DNA from: Galeopsis tetrahit
Lineage: Eukaryota > Streptophyta > Magnoliopsida > Lamiales > Lamiaceae
DNA length: 64,000 bases
Reading direction: 5' to 3'
Assembly (NCBI GenBank): GCA_963675135.1
Contig: OY776124.1
Coordinates: forward strand, 17,668,066-17,732,065
This document shows, piece after piece, positions 45,034 through 55,579 of this stretch (position 1 is its first letter; each line of letters begins with the position of its first letter). A program made the position numbers and the translations under genes. The notes under the pieces are model-generated. The model saw only the letters and a program-made list of their open reading frames with translations, searched no databases and was not told the DNA's origin.

Positions 45034-45780
45034 GTGTTGCGCGTCAACAACTCTTGGGATCTCATTCCTCGTCCTTGGGATGCGAACAATGTTGGCTCTA
45101 ATTGGGTTTTTCGCACTAAGTTAAAATCTAATGGCTCAATCGAGCGTCACAAGGCTCGTCTCATTGCTCAGGGTTTCACCCAAATTCGTAACACAAATTT
45201 CTCTCATACCTTCAGTCCGGTCGTCAAGGCGGCCATCGTCCGTGTTATCTTAGCCCTCTCTGTTCGCAACAACTGCCACTTCACCAGCTTGATGTCAAGA
45301 ACGCTTTTCTCAATGGTTATCTTCAGAAACCAGTCTTTATGCCTCAACCTCCAGGGTTTGTAGATCCTCGGCTCCCAGATCATGTTTGCAGATTGAAGAA
45401 GGCCTTGTATGGTCTTCGCTAGGCCCCCTTAGCTTGGCTGCATCAGTTCAACTCTTTTCTGCTCAGCCTTGGTTTCCATGAGTGTAATTTTGACTCCTCG
45501 TTGTTTTATTTCTTTCGGGGCTCTTCTGTTGTTTATCTCCTTTTGTACGTGGATGACATTATTGTCACGGGAAACGATCCATCCACCCTTGCTCGCTTCA
45601 TTTATCGGGCAAACAAGGAGTTCGCCCTCAAGGATCTTGGTCGCCTTAATTATTTCTTGGGGTTGGAGATCTCTTACACCTCGTCGGCCTATTTGTTGGG
45701 CAATCCAAGTATGCTCGAGGAATACTTGAGCGAGCGGATCTTCTGGATTCCAAGCCCATTGCCAGTCCCTTAGCTGCGGG
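45034..45780 (+). pseudogene. copia reverse transcriptase, frame-broken
   Basis: VNNSWDLIPRPWDANNVG and ERHKARLIAQGFTQ (45034-45363), a shifted segment with QLDVKNAFLN, then VYLLLYVDDIIVTGND and DLGRLNYFLGLEI (45501-45773). The YVDD box is intact. Several stops lie between and around these segments. Confidence 0.85.
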
Positions 45781-45999
45781 CGAGACACTTGTCAGCAGAG
45801 GTCATCCGATCTCGGATCCCACTCTTTATCACTCCTTGGTGGGCGTCTTGCAGTATCTCACTCTTACTCGCCCAGATCTCTTGTTTTCAGTAAACCATGC
45901 CAGCTAGTTTCTCCATGCTCCCACTGTCTATCATTTCTCGGCAATAAAGAGGATTCTCTGTTATATCAAACACACCATCGGTTACAGTCTCTCCTTCAC

Positions 46000-46500
46000 T
46001 CGCCGACAAGGCTCTTCTGTTGTGGCCTACTCTAACGTTGAATGGGCTCGCTGTGTTGAGACACGACGTTCCACTTATGGCTACTCTATCTTCTTGGGTG
46101 GCAATCTTGTTTCTTGGAGTGCTAAGAAATAGCCTAATGTTGCTCACTCCAGTTGTGAATCGGAGTATCGAGCCTTACCTAATGCTACTGTCGAGGTCGT
46201 CTACCTCACTAGCCTTCGTCGCGAGTTTCATGTTCTCTCACCTGCTCGCCCCATTCTTCTCACGGATAACACTAGTGCCCTCTTCTTGAGTCAAAATCTA
46301 GTTGCACACAAGAGGGCTAAGCACATCAACATCGACTGCCATTTTGTTCGCGAACTTGTAACCGCTGGCAAACTCTCGACCTGCTTTGTTCCCACGCATC
46401 TTCAATTGTCCGACATCTTCACGAAGAGCCTTCCTCGCCTAGCTTTTGATTATACGTTCCAAGCTTTGCATTTTTCCTCATCCCACGCAACGCTTGAAGG
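46000..46500 (+). pseudogene. copia RNase H
   Basis: The clearest part is 46286-46500: LVAHKRAKHINIDCHFVREL and LSDIFTKSLPR, directly before the polypurine tract. Upstream traces (VETRRSTYGYSIFLGGNLVS, SSCESEYRAL) are in other frames. Confidence 0.8.
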
Positions 46501-46504
46501 GGGA

Positions 46505-46662
46505 TATTAAGGAATGAGTCAAACATTTCTTATATTTAGGAATTATATTTATTTGTATATATCTTTCCTTTTATTGTGTAAATTTGTTCCTTGTTATTAT
46601 CATTATGTATACAAGTTATACCTCACTCACCAATTCAACAGTGATCAAATTCATTGTTCACA
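46505..46662 (+). repeat. 3' LTR of the Helitron-split copia element
   Basis: 158 bp, starts TATTAAGGAATGAGTC (TG mutated to TA) and ends TTCATTGTTCACA. Confidence 0.85.
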
Positions 46663-46838
46663 GAAACTAATATATAATATATATAGCAAATATTGAATTT
46701 TTCATCACGTGCGCGTAATATTAAAGATAACTGTTTTTTTATAAAAGAATATGATCACTTTGCGAAGAATGAGATAATTTGTAGGCATGAGGTGCAAAAT
46801 TCATATTCATATATGATTGCATTCTTTTAAATAATCGT

Positions 46839-47120
46839 TATTAGGAATTAATATACAAGAATTAATTCCTCACCTCTCTACATGTTCGGATTGTTAGATG
46901 AGACAGAAATATTTCATGGTATCAGTGCATCCACGTAAACGACATAGGTTCGATTTCTACTGGAAGCAACTCCACCCATTTAAATTGTACACTTGATGGG
47001 CCTTCTCCCAAAAGGGTAAGAGGTGATAATTTGGCCCATGAGTGAGGGGGAGTATTAGGAATTAAAATATTCAAGAATTAATTTCTCACCTCTCTACAAG
47101 TTCGGACTTTTAGATGAGAA
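46839..47120 (+). mobile_element. TRIM (miniature LTR retrotransposon), right LTR truncated
   Basis: The left LTR 46839-46916 (78 bp) and right LTR 47053-47120 share TATTAGGAATTAA, TCTCACCTCTCTACA and AGATGAGA. The primer-binding site TGGTATCAG starts at 46917, and a polypurine tract GAGTGAGGGGGAG ends at 47052. The 136-bp interior codes for nothing. The right LTR loses its last bases where copia gag sequence begins. Confidence 0.8.
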
Positions 47121-47171
47121 CCCCAATCTTTCTATTACTATGTTCTCCCAAGTCAAGATCTCTTTGCTCGT

Positions 47172-47455
47172 GTGAGTGGCACTCTTATCCCGCCCGCTAA
47201 AACTATTACCGAAAATGATACTCAAGCTCTGAATCCATTGTATACCGCATGGTTCGAAAAAGATCAGAAAATTCTCAGTTTACTTCTCTCCCTTTCTAAA
47301 GAAGGTCTTTCTGAAGTCATCGGTTGCACCTCTTCTCGTACAGTTTGGGTTGCACTTGATGCCGCGTACGCCCACTTCTCTGTATCTCGTGCAAATCACC
47401 TTCGTAACGAATAAATTAGTCTTCGGCATGGCTCTCTGTTTGTAAAAGTCTATAG
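47172..47455 (+). pseudogene. copia gag fragment
   Basis: NPLYTAWFEKDQKILSLLLS and GLSEVIGCTSSRTVWVALDA are typical gag. Interrupted by TAA at 47412-47414 after SRANHLRNE, with gag-like ISLRHGSLFVKVYS continuing to the deletion junction. Confidence 0.8.
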
Positions 47456-48849
47456 TCATTGAGCACCACAAAGCCCATTTGGTTGCTCAAGATTTTTCTT
47501 AGATTCCTAGTTTGGATTTCTCTCACACCTTCAGCCCAGTTGTTAAGGCAGCCATTGTTCGTATTATTCTCTCTTTAGTCGTTCGACACAATTGGCCTCT
47601 ACATCAACTTGATGTCAATAATGCCTTTCTGCACGGTGTTTTGACCAAACCTGTCTTTATGGCTCAGCCGTCTGGTTTTCAAGATCCTCGATATCCGGAT
47701 CATGTGTGTCGTCTCAAGAAAGCTTTATATGGTCTTCGTCAGGCACCTATTGCCTAGTTTGTTCGGTTTAACACTTTTTCACTTAGCTTGGGCTTTGCTC
47801 GCAGTCGGTCCGACACTTCTTTCTTTTACTTTGCTCGATCCACTGTCACCATTTATCTCTTATTATGTGTAGATGACATCATCGTCACCAGCAATGACTC
47901 CATTTCTCTTCGTCGTTTAATTGATCGTGTTCACAAGGAATTTGTTGTCAAAGATTTGGGTCGTTTGAATTATTTCCTTAGTCTCGAAGTGACTCACTCA
48001 TCTAACGGATTGTTCTTTAGCCAAGCAAAGTATGCCTATGATATCCTTACTCGGGCCGATTTATTGGATTCAAAACCGGTCTCAACCCCTCTAGTTGCAT
48101 GAATTTATCCCGTTAGTACTGGGGCATCCTTCCACTACTCTTCCCCATATCGGTCACTTGTGGAAGCTCTTTAGTATCTCACAATTACACATCCGGATAT
48201 TTCCTATGTCGTTAATCACGTCAGTCAGTTCTTGCACTCTCCTACCAACGATCATTTTTTTACTGTAAAATGGATTCTTCGCTATGTTAAAGGCATTATC
48301 AATTATGGTTTGTCTTTCTCTCGTAGCACCGATTACTCCCTCGTAGGGTACTCGGACGCTGATTTGGCTCGTTGTGTTGAGACACGACGATCGACTTATG
48401 GTTATTCTATTTTTTAGGGTGGTAATTTAGTCTCATGGAGTGCCAAGAAGCAACCGACTGCGACTCGTTAAAGTTGTGAATCTGAATATCACGCTCTTGC
48501 AAACATAGCCCTGGAAATGGTTTGGGTTACTCAACTTCTCAAAGAATTGGGTGTCTTGCCCTCCACCCGACCAACACTTCTTTGTGATAACAAAAGTGTC
48601 TTATTCCTTATTCAAAATCCAGTTTCCCACAAACGGGCTAAGCATATTGACATTAACTGTCATCTTATTCAAGAGTTAGTTTCTTCAGACAGTCTGGATA
48701 CTCGTTTTATTCCCACTCATCTTCTGGTGGCTGATATTTTTACAAAGAGTTTGCCTCGTCCAAGTTTTGAATTACTACGCTCCAAGCTTTGTGTTCAACT
48801 TCATCCACAACATCGCTTGACAGGAGGTAAAAGAGAATGTATCATATAA
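47456..48849 (+). pseudogene. copia RT and RNase H, multiple stops
   Basis: IEHHKAHLVAQDFS, DFSHTFSPVVKAAIVRII and PLHQLDVNNAFLHGVLTK, then YLLLCVDDIIVTSND (Tyr of YVDD is Cys), VKDLGRLNYFLSLEVTH; RNase H SDADLARCVETRRSTYGYS, LLCDNKSVLFLIQNPVSHKR and VADIFTKSLPR. Stops at several former Gln and Trp codons. Confidence 0.85.
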
Positions 48850-49003
48850 TTTGAATTATTTTGAATTCATCTTATCTTATCACTTCATAATGATATTTGT
48901 TGATAAGGTTGTTATATTCCCTAGTATATCTCATGTAAATATGCTCTATTAATAATAGATTTACTCAATCACCAATTCATCGGTGATCTCATATTAGTTT
49001 CAC

Positions 49004-49397
49004 AATCGTCCAATAAAAAAAATATAAGGACGTTATTTCTGAATAATGAATAGACTGAAGATGGACATAATATTGTGCAACAAATATAAACACAAAATAA
49101 TACACAACATACCAACTAATATAATCTATCTATATATAAAAGAGAATTACTTAAAAGTACTACAAAATGAGTGAATAATACCAAAAATATTTTATATCCC
49201 TGACTCAACCCCTTATGTCTCAAACATGGCGATTTATATATAGGTATTGTGCAAGTACGACGAAACTCTCTCACGCGCGCGCACACACGACGAAACGTAT
49301 TTGGAAATCACGATTAAAAATGGTAGTATTATCATCTCGACATTTTATTGATACAATTGAAATATTAGTGCTTGATGTATTTTCTCATGGCAAAAAC
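49004..49397. other. spacer, no gene
   Basis: AT-rich with a short CACGCGCGCGCACACACG run near 49273. Nothing else recognised. Confidence 0.5.
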
Positions 49398-49641
49398 TTG
49401 GGTGAGATCGTCTCACGGATCTTTTTCTGTGAGACGGATCCCTTTTAACCCATATTTTAAAATTTTGGTTTGTAAAAAAAGTGATAATGTTTAAGTAAAA
49501 AGTGATAATATTTTTAACAAAAGTGACTGTCACTTTTTACTTAAACACTGCCACTTTTTGCTCAAACATTATCATTTTTTATATGAGGGTTAAGGGAGAC
49601 CCGTTTCACGGATCTCATTCTGTGAAACGGTCTCACCCAAA
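49398..49641. mobile_element. foldback MITE
   Basis: The ends TTGGGTGAGATCGTCTCACG and its inverted partner (GAAACGGTCTCACCCAA) pair over about 45 bp, each arm itself being a small hairpin (CTCACGGATC...CTGTGAGACG). The middle (AAGTGATAATGTTTAAGT and ACTTAAACACTGCCACTTTT) also pairs, so almost the whole 244 bp folds on itself. No confident TSD. Confidence 0.75.
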
Positions 49642-49869
49642 CTAGACTAGCCCTTTTCTCATTTGAACTGAAGAAATGTTAAAAGTTTGCTTGACTTGAT
49701 TTGACAATAAAAACGTGATGGAAGAAGTAGTTGATGTGGGTAAGGTTTAAATCCAATGGGCCAAACGGCCCAAACCCAACTCACACCAAAATAAAAATGA
49801 CTGGGTGTGGCCCAACTTCATAGCAAAACATGGTTGTCATGGGCATAATCCAGAAAAGATACACCCTCT
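49642..49869. other. spacer, no gene
   Basis: Contains GGCCCAAACCCAACTC and CATGGTTGTCATGGG; nothing recognised. Confidence 0.4.
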
Positions 49870-51495
49870 AAAACTCTAACCCTAATTGGAGAAGAAGCAA
49901 TCGCCGCCCCTACCTCACCTCCAGTGGTCACAAATAAAATTAGAAATTTAAAAACAAAATTTAGAATTCTTTTAAAAAAAACCTTACTTTCGACAAATCA
50001 GAGTCGACCAAAAACATTCTCGTCGACACTAGTTTATCGACCAAAAACACTCCCATCTAGGGGTGGGAAAAAATACCGAGATTTCGGTATACCGGGTTTA
50101 CCGTACCGAAAAAATACCAAAAATTTCGGTATGGTATGATAACGGTATGAAAAATGACCATACCGCGGTATTTCAGTATATACACCGCCGCACGCCACAT
50201 TGCCGGAATCAAGTATCGTCGCACACCGCACGACGCACACAGGCTACACAACACACTAGGTTCGCGTCACTGCTGCCAGGTTCGCATTGTCGCTTCCAAG
50301 TTCGCGTCGCCGCTGCCCAGATTCGCGTCGGCATCGTTTATGTACCTGAAATCGTCTGGCTTTTCTGTATATATAAATAATTTTGTTGTTCTTTGCTTGG
50401 ATCTGCGGTGTTTTTATTGTTTAATGTGATTATATATTGCTTAATTCATGAATTGTGGTGTTCAATTTTATTGGATTTTAATTTGTGGAAAGATTTGTTT
50501 ATTGCTTTCTTTTTGGGAATTAATTGTGCGTGTTGCTGTATAGTTTGAAAAGAAAAAGTTAATGATTTAAGTGATAATAAAGAGGTATCCTTTCAATCTT
50601 GGTGTGGGTTGTTGTTTCTGCTTGGAGTTGTGAGATTACTCCAAAGGGATTTAGAAATTTAACTACGATATTACGATATTATTTTTCGGTATAGTGATAT
50701 TTCGGTATGATTTGACATACCGAAAATTCGTTATGATTCAGTATGTACCGAAAATTCGGTATGATACGATATACCGAATTTTCAGTACGACATTCGGTAT
50801 GAGAGTTTTCATACCGATTTTTCGGTATACCGAAATTTTCGATATGATAACGGTATCAATATTTTCGATATCGAAATTTTTGGTTTGATATCGGTATGGC
50901 ACGGTATGGTTCGGTATACCTTACCGAACCAACCCTACTCCCGTCGACACTGGTTTGTTCACCAAAACTAAAAAAAATGAAATTTTTTACAATAAAGAAT
51001 CGACCAAAAATACTCTTGTCGACTTTTTGGTCGATTCTTTATGGTCGAAAATTAAAAAAAAAAAAAGGAACATGCGTGAAAGGGACCAGGGCATGGTGGA
51101 ACTTGGAAGGCAGTGGGGCGGAGGAGGTTGAAGGAGGATGGGGTGCGGTGGCACGGCCACGAGAGTGAGGGTAGTTGCAAGAAAAAAAAAAGGTGAAACA
51201 GAGGAGAGAAAATGGGCGGCGCGGCCGCTAGGAGTGGGGAGAGAAGGAGGTAGTTGTAGAAAAACGAAAAAATGAAGTGGAAGAGAGATATAGTGGGGAG
51301 CAGCGGTGGGTGGGATGTGGGCAGATTTGAGGGAGGAAGAAGAAGATCGAGTGGAGGAGATGAAAAATTAGGGTTTTGTGTGTGGGGATGTATTTATTAT
51401 GGAGAGTTTTTAGGGAAAAGGGTATTATAGATAATTTGGGGGAGTGCATCTAACATTCATGGAGGGGCATATAAGTATATAACCCACGCCTCCAA
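49870..51495. mobile_element. relative of the 7103-8170 MULE-like element, inverted, carrying a hAT insertion
   Basis: The right end (51440-51495), read on the minus strand, gives GGGTTATATACTTATATGCC then CTCCATGAATGTTAGATGCA and CTCCCCC, alignable with gaps to the 7103 TIR. The adjacent interior also matches (AATTATCT, ACACACAAAACCCTAATTT). GTCGAC/TCGACC modules occur near 50010-50050 and 50938-51050, again resembling the 7687-7828 hairpins. I could not find the left TIR, so this end may be lost and the 49870 boundary is approximate. Confidence 0.55.
50058..50937. mobile_element. 880-bp non-autonomous hAT derivative
   Basis: Ends TAGGGGTGGGAAAAAATACC and CGAACCAACCCTA, with an 8-bp duplication CTCCCATC (50050-50057) versus CTCCCGTC (50938-50945). 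The subterminal ATACCG/CGGTAT arrays and the GC-rich GCACGCCAC leader match the 4.5-kb hAT at 14848-19321. The transposase is deleted. Confidence 0.92.
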
Positions 51496-51956
51496 AAAAT
51501 TGATACATTTAGGTTTGACCCATTATCTTCTAATCCGTTTAATTAATTAGTTTCTATTGGGCTTTTAATATTTTGTGTTTTAAGCTCATTTGCATTTAGA
51601 TTTAAATATGTGTGGTTGGAAAGAGGAATCTCATCTCTCTCGGCTCTTCCTCTCACTATCGAGATACCTCGCCCTCAATCTCTCTTTCTATCTTATTCAA
51701 TTATTATTCGAAAAAATTATATGGATTTCAACTAGTAGCTTTATACAGTCTTTTAAGATTATATATATTTTTAACCAATATAAATAATTGATTATTTTTT
51801 AGAAAGCTAAATAATACTGTATTTTATGAGTAAGCTCTAGCATATGTTTGATCAACTATTTGAGTGCATAATTTATTTATTTTCAAAAATTTAAAAGGCA
51901 CATGATCAATCTATAAGATGATCACATCCATAAAAAATTAATGCACTAAGCTAGAA
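51496..51956. other. spacer, no gene
   Basis: AT-rich, no feature recognised. 51943-51956 abuts the poly(T) that marks the LINE 3' end. Confidence 0.5.
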
Positions 51957-52211
51957 TTTTTTTTTGAAAGGTAAAGGTGATTCAATGTAACAAAAACTGA
52001 GTACAGGGGGTACACAACCCCATTTACAATATTTACAAATGTCGAAAGCTTATTCGAGGATACACAACCATGGTGCAAAGTCCCAATCGTGAAAAGAAGA
52101 GTTTATAATCTTATGGGCTTTAAGCCATTTCCAAAAGCTAAACTTAATGTTATCTAGTAACTCCTCCGTCGACCATGTTCTCTCGTTAAAGATCGCATCA
52201 TTCTGTGCCTT

Positions 52212-52811
52212 TCATATTTTCCAAATAGTGCATTGCCACAAAAGTCCCAAAACTTTCCTCTTGAGTGGACTACTCCCCAATCTGCAGAATTCCCTAAGAT
52301 GATCTTCCACTGAGATTGAGATGTTCAGGGGCCTCTCCACCCATCTGTGAATCTCGCGCCATACCATCAAAGCCATAGGGCATGTAATGAAAGCGTGGCT
52401 TCCGGATTCTGGCACCGACCTACAGCGAGAGTAGTCGCCATTTATGACTTTCGGGCTGATTCCCCTCTTCAGTAAATTGTCCGTCATAGCTGCTCTACCG
52501 TGCAAAACCTTCCATGACAAGGCCGACACTTTTGAGGGGATACATTTCCACCAGATTCTTGGCCAGCGGGCTGTATTGGCGATGGATTGGTCCCCATTTA
52601 TCCACCAAGTTGTACATACTCTTAGTGCAAAACACCACTGTCTTGGAGCCTTTCCATTCCAATGCATCCTCCTTTGAATTAGTGATCTTGAACCTGTGAA
52701 TACATAACCAAAGAGACGCAAAATCCAAAAATTTGTTAGCATTAAGCATCCTATTCCAACTGAAATACCAAGTTTCCCCATCTCGATGGACAAAATCTCT
52801 AACACACCCAT
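52212..52811 (-). pseudogene. LINE C-terminal zinc-binding (zf-RVT) domain
   Basis: Reads IWWKCIPSKVSALSWKVLHG then LLKRGISPKVINGDYSRCRS and PESGSHAFITCPMALMVWRE: the zf-RVT pattern with C, C, H and C positions. It overlaps in another frame the preceding segment 52495-53292 (GGGLGVRDVDIFNKALLCKW, RFKLGNGSTVRFWGDPWL), so a frameshift lies between them near 52800. Confidence 0.85.
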
Positions 52812-54960
52812 CCTTTTTAATTAGTAGAAATATTATATAGTGACTTGAATTTATTCTTAGGCTAATCCTATCATCTAGCCAAGGGTCTCCCCAGAATCTT
52901 ACAGTCGATCCATTCCCTAATTTGAATCTCATATTTTCATAAAACAACACTCCCTCGTTCCCTCTTGTCAAAATACACAAATCACTCCACCATAACGACC
53001 ATTTGCTTTCGTCTATCCCACTCAGCTCACTTACACTAATCTGGCCATATGTAGATCTGAGTACACGCACCCATGATGAATTCTCCTCTCTAGACCACCT
53101 CCACAACCATTTACACAAAAGTGCTTTATTAAAAATGTCTACATCTCTCACCCCCAACCCACCGCCTGTTTTACTCTTGCACACTCTCTCCCACTTGACC
53201 CACGCTATCTTCCCAGTTGAGGAGAGTGATCCTCCCACCCAACGATAGGTGCCTTCTTGCCCATCCCGATAGTTTAATCTGAAACCTCTCAATCAGCGGT
53301 TTCCACACCTCTTTTCTCCTGAAATTAGACCCTATGGGAAGGCCGAGGTATGTGAACGGAAAAGCCCCTAGGGCGCATCCGATAATTCCTGCTATGGACG
53401 CAAAAAAAAAATCGTCTTCATTAATGCCAATGCCGTGAAGTGAGCTCTTTGAGAAATTCACCTTAAGTCCTGATGCCACCTCAAACAATCTCAGTACGCC
53501 TTTCATAATTTTTGCGTTCTTAGTCGTGGCCCTTCCCAAGATAACAGTGTCATCTGCGATTTGTAGGTGGTTGACCTGGATGTTATGGTGACCGATCTTG
53601 AAGCACTTAAATTTATTGATATCCACAGCTTTGATCATAAGGCAACTGAGTCCTTCTGCAGCAATGAGAAAGAGAAAAAGGTGAGAGTGGATCACCTTGT
53701 CGCATTCCCCTTTATAATTGGAACTCGCCCGTCGGGCTACCATTGACCAGGATTGGCATTGTAGCCGATGATAAGCAGCCCCTAATCCACAACCTCCACT
53801 TCCAATTAAAGTTCATACCTTCCATCATTTCGTTAATGAACTCCCAGTAAACTGAGTCGTATGCTTTTTCAAAGTCCACTTTCAGGATCAGCCCGTCTCA
53901 TTTTTCGCGCTTAATGAAGTCCAAGGATTCGTTGAGGACGAGGATGCTGTCAACAATTTGTTTATTTCCAACAAAGGCACTTTGGTTGTCTGAAATAACT
54001 TCGCCAATGACCCGGATAATCTGTTAGCTAGAACTTTGGCGAGAATTTTGTACAGACATTCGATTAACGATATAGGGCGGAAGTCCTTGATAAGAGTCGA
54101 CCCTTTCTTCTTTGGGATCAAAGTGACAAAAACTCGGGTTTCCACCTTTTACTATTCTTCCGATGTGATGAAACTCCTCCAAAGCTTTAACAATGTCCGC
54201 CTTCATGATTGACCACATTTTCTTAATGAATTTGAACGTGAAGCCGTCTAGTCCGGGGCTCTTGTTACCCCCACAACTCCATATTGCAGCCTTTATTTCC
54301 TCTTCTAAAAAATGGGTCGTGAGTAGCGCATTTTCAGGGCTGCCAAGCTTCTTTTGCACCAAGTGTTTTAAACTAACTCTTTTGTTATGCGTCATGGAGA
54401 AGTGTGCTTTAAAGTGCTCAAATATTGATCTCTTGATATTAGGTACCTCTTCTGTCCATACATTGTTGACTAAGAGTCCTTCAATTTGATTTTTTTTTCT
54501 CCTGGAATTGATGCCTCTATGGTAGTAGGCGGAATTTGTGTCGCCTTCTCTGATCCACTGTATTCTTGACCTTTGATAATCGTCCATATCCTTGATTTTC
54601 CTCTGTTTCCATGGGGTGCTTCTAGCTGTTTTCAGGCCCAAGCATTCTTCGTTTGATAAGTCCCTCTCTTCCTGAATTATGTCCATCTCATTAACTTTCT
54701 TTCTAGCTTCTTCCACCAGTCTTTCTGCGATGCTAGCGATCCCAACACTCCACATTTTGACGTCATACTTGAGGCTCTTTATTTTTCTTTGATCTTGAAA
54801 CTTTTGGTTCCTTCCACTTGGTACGACGATCACTTTTCTTGAATGAGTGTTAACAAATCCGTTTGGTCTAGCCATGAGTTAAAGAATCGAAACGGTTTTG
54901 GCCTCCAATTTTGAGTGCATCTGTGAAGGAAAATCGGGCAATGGTCCAAACTGCTTTTAT
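52812..54960 (-). pseudogene. LINE reverse transcriptase, frame-broken
   Basis: Segments in order on the minus strand: connector QWIREGDTNSAYYHRGINSR (54024-54875); RT fingers GGNKSPGLDGFTFKFIKKMW; palm RVFVTLIPKKKGSTLIKDFR and PISLIECLYKILAKVLANRL (53888-54145); catalytic region LQIADDTVILG, where the usual F/YADD is IADD (53171-53743); thumb SGWARRHLSLGGRITLL; then TYRWVGGSLSSTGKIAWVKW. At least four frames, so it is dead. Confidence 0.87.
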
Positions 54961-54982
54961 CTGAGATACTCAATCGGCTAAG

Positions 54983-55579
54983 TGCACTAAATGTGAAGAT
55001 AAACATTTATGTGTGAAGTGTTGGAAAATGTGAGGATTAAAAGTCACTTATCATACATTGATAGAGGTGATTTAATGTAATTCAAGTTAAGAGAGCAACC
55101 CACATTGTTGGTTTGTGTCATGCTGAGCAGAGCCGCTTCCACGCGCGGCTGTTGGTATTTGAATTTTAAGAGGGAACATGACACTTTAACATTTTAGAAG
55201 GAATAAATGTTCATTTGTGACCCGTTTCACATTAAAACTGATTACACCATCTCACACACGACCTTGTCTTTAAAACTGATTACACATTAGTTGAGTCTGT
55301 TCCATGTTAACAGGTCAAAATAAAAATCTAGAAAAATAAATATATTGGAATATGCCCAATTCTTGTTCATCAATTTATGATATTAAAAGCACAGTCCTAC
55401 ATTTGATCTTACAAGATAATAAATCCTATAATATTACAATTACGTACTTACCTGCAAATACATCTTAATTACCCAAACTCAACCATCAAAATATGGGATT
55501 AACTGGCTGATAAATGACTACCTTAATACAGATTATATATAATTAATTACATGAATAATCTAATGTATATATCTTTAAT
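54983..55579. other. 3' flank of the SMXL gene
   Basis: AT-rich; probably contains the SMXL 3' UTR next to 55580. No other feature recognised. Confidence 0.4.

Larger units (their letters stand above)
40212..46662 (+). mobile_element. Ty1-copia element (Ale-like) with Helitron-split 5' LTR
   Basis: The 5' LTR (about 40212-40281 plus 42261-42352) and 3' LTR (46505-46662, 158 bp) match, sharing CTTATATTTAGGAATTATAT, TTTGTATATATCTTTC and GTGATCAAATTCATTGTTCA. The primer site TGGTATCAG (42353-42361) and polypurine tract GAAGGGGGA (46496-46504) adjoin them. gag, protease, integrase, RT and RNase H follow in plus orientation but are broken into many frames. The exact 5' LTR start is uncertain and no TSD was identified. 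Related in LTR size and pol wording to the element at 2789-6803. Confidence 0.9.
47124..49003 (+). mobile_element. internally deleted Ty1-copia element (gag fused to RT), 5' LTR missing
   Basis: Starts abruptly in gag next to the TRIM, jumps from gag to RT at about 47450-47460, and continues through RNase H to a 3' LTR (about 48838-49003, TGTATCATATAATTTG to ATTAGTTTCACA). Protease and integrase are entirely missing. The wording of gag and pol is the same group as 2789-6803 and 40212-46662. Confidence 0.8.
51957..54982 (-). mobile_element. 5'-truncated L1-type LINE (non-LTR retrotransposon)
   Basis: Minus strand. The poly(A) tail is seen as T9 at 51957-51965, preceded upstream by the RT zinc-binding domain, RT, and only the last part of the endonuclease (SDKSSLDHCPIFLHRC, PKPFRFFNSWLDQTD near 54880-54960). 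Upstream endonuclease and ORF1 are absent, as expected for incomplete reverse transcription. TGCACTAAGCTAGAA left of the tail and TGCACTAAATGTGAA right of the truncated end (54983) could be an eroded target-site duplication (11 of 15 match). Confidence 0.88.
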
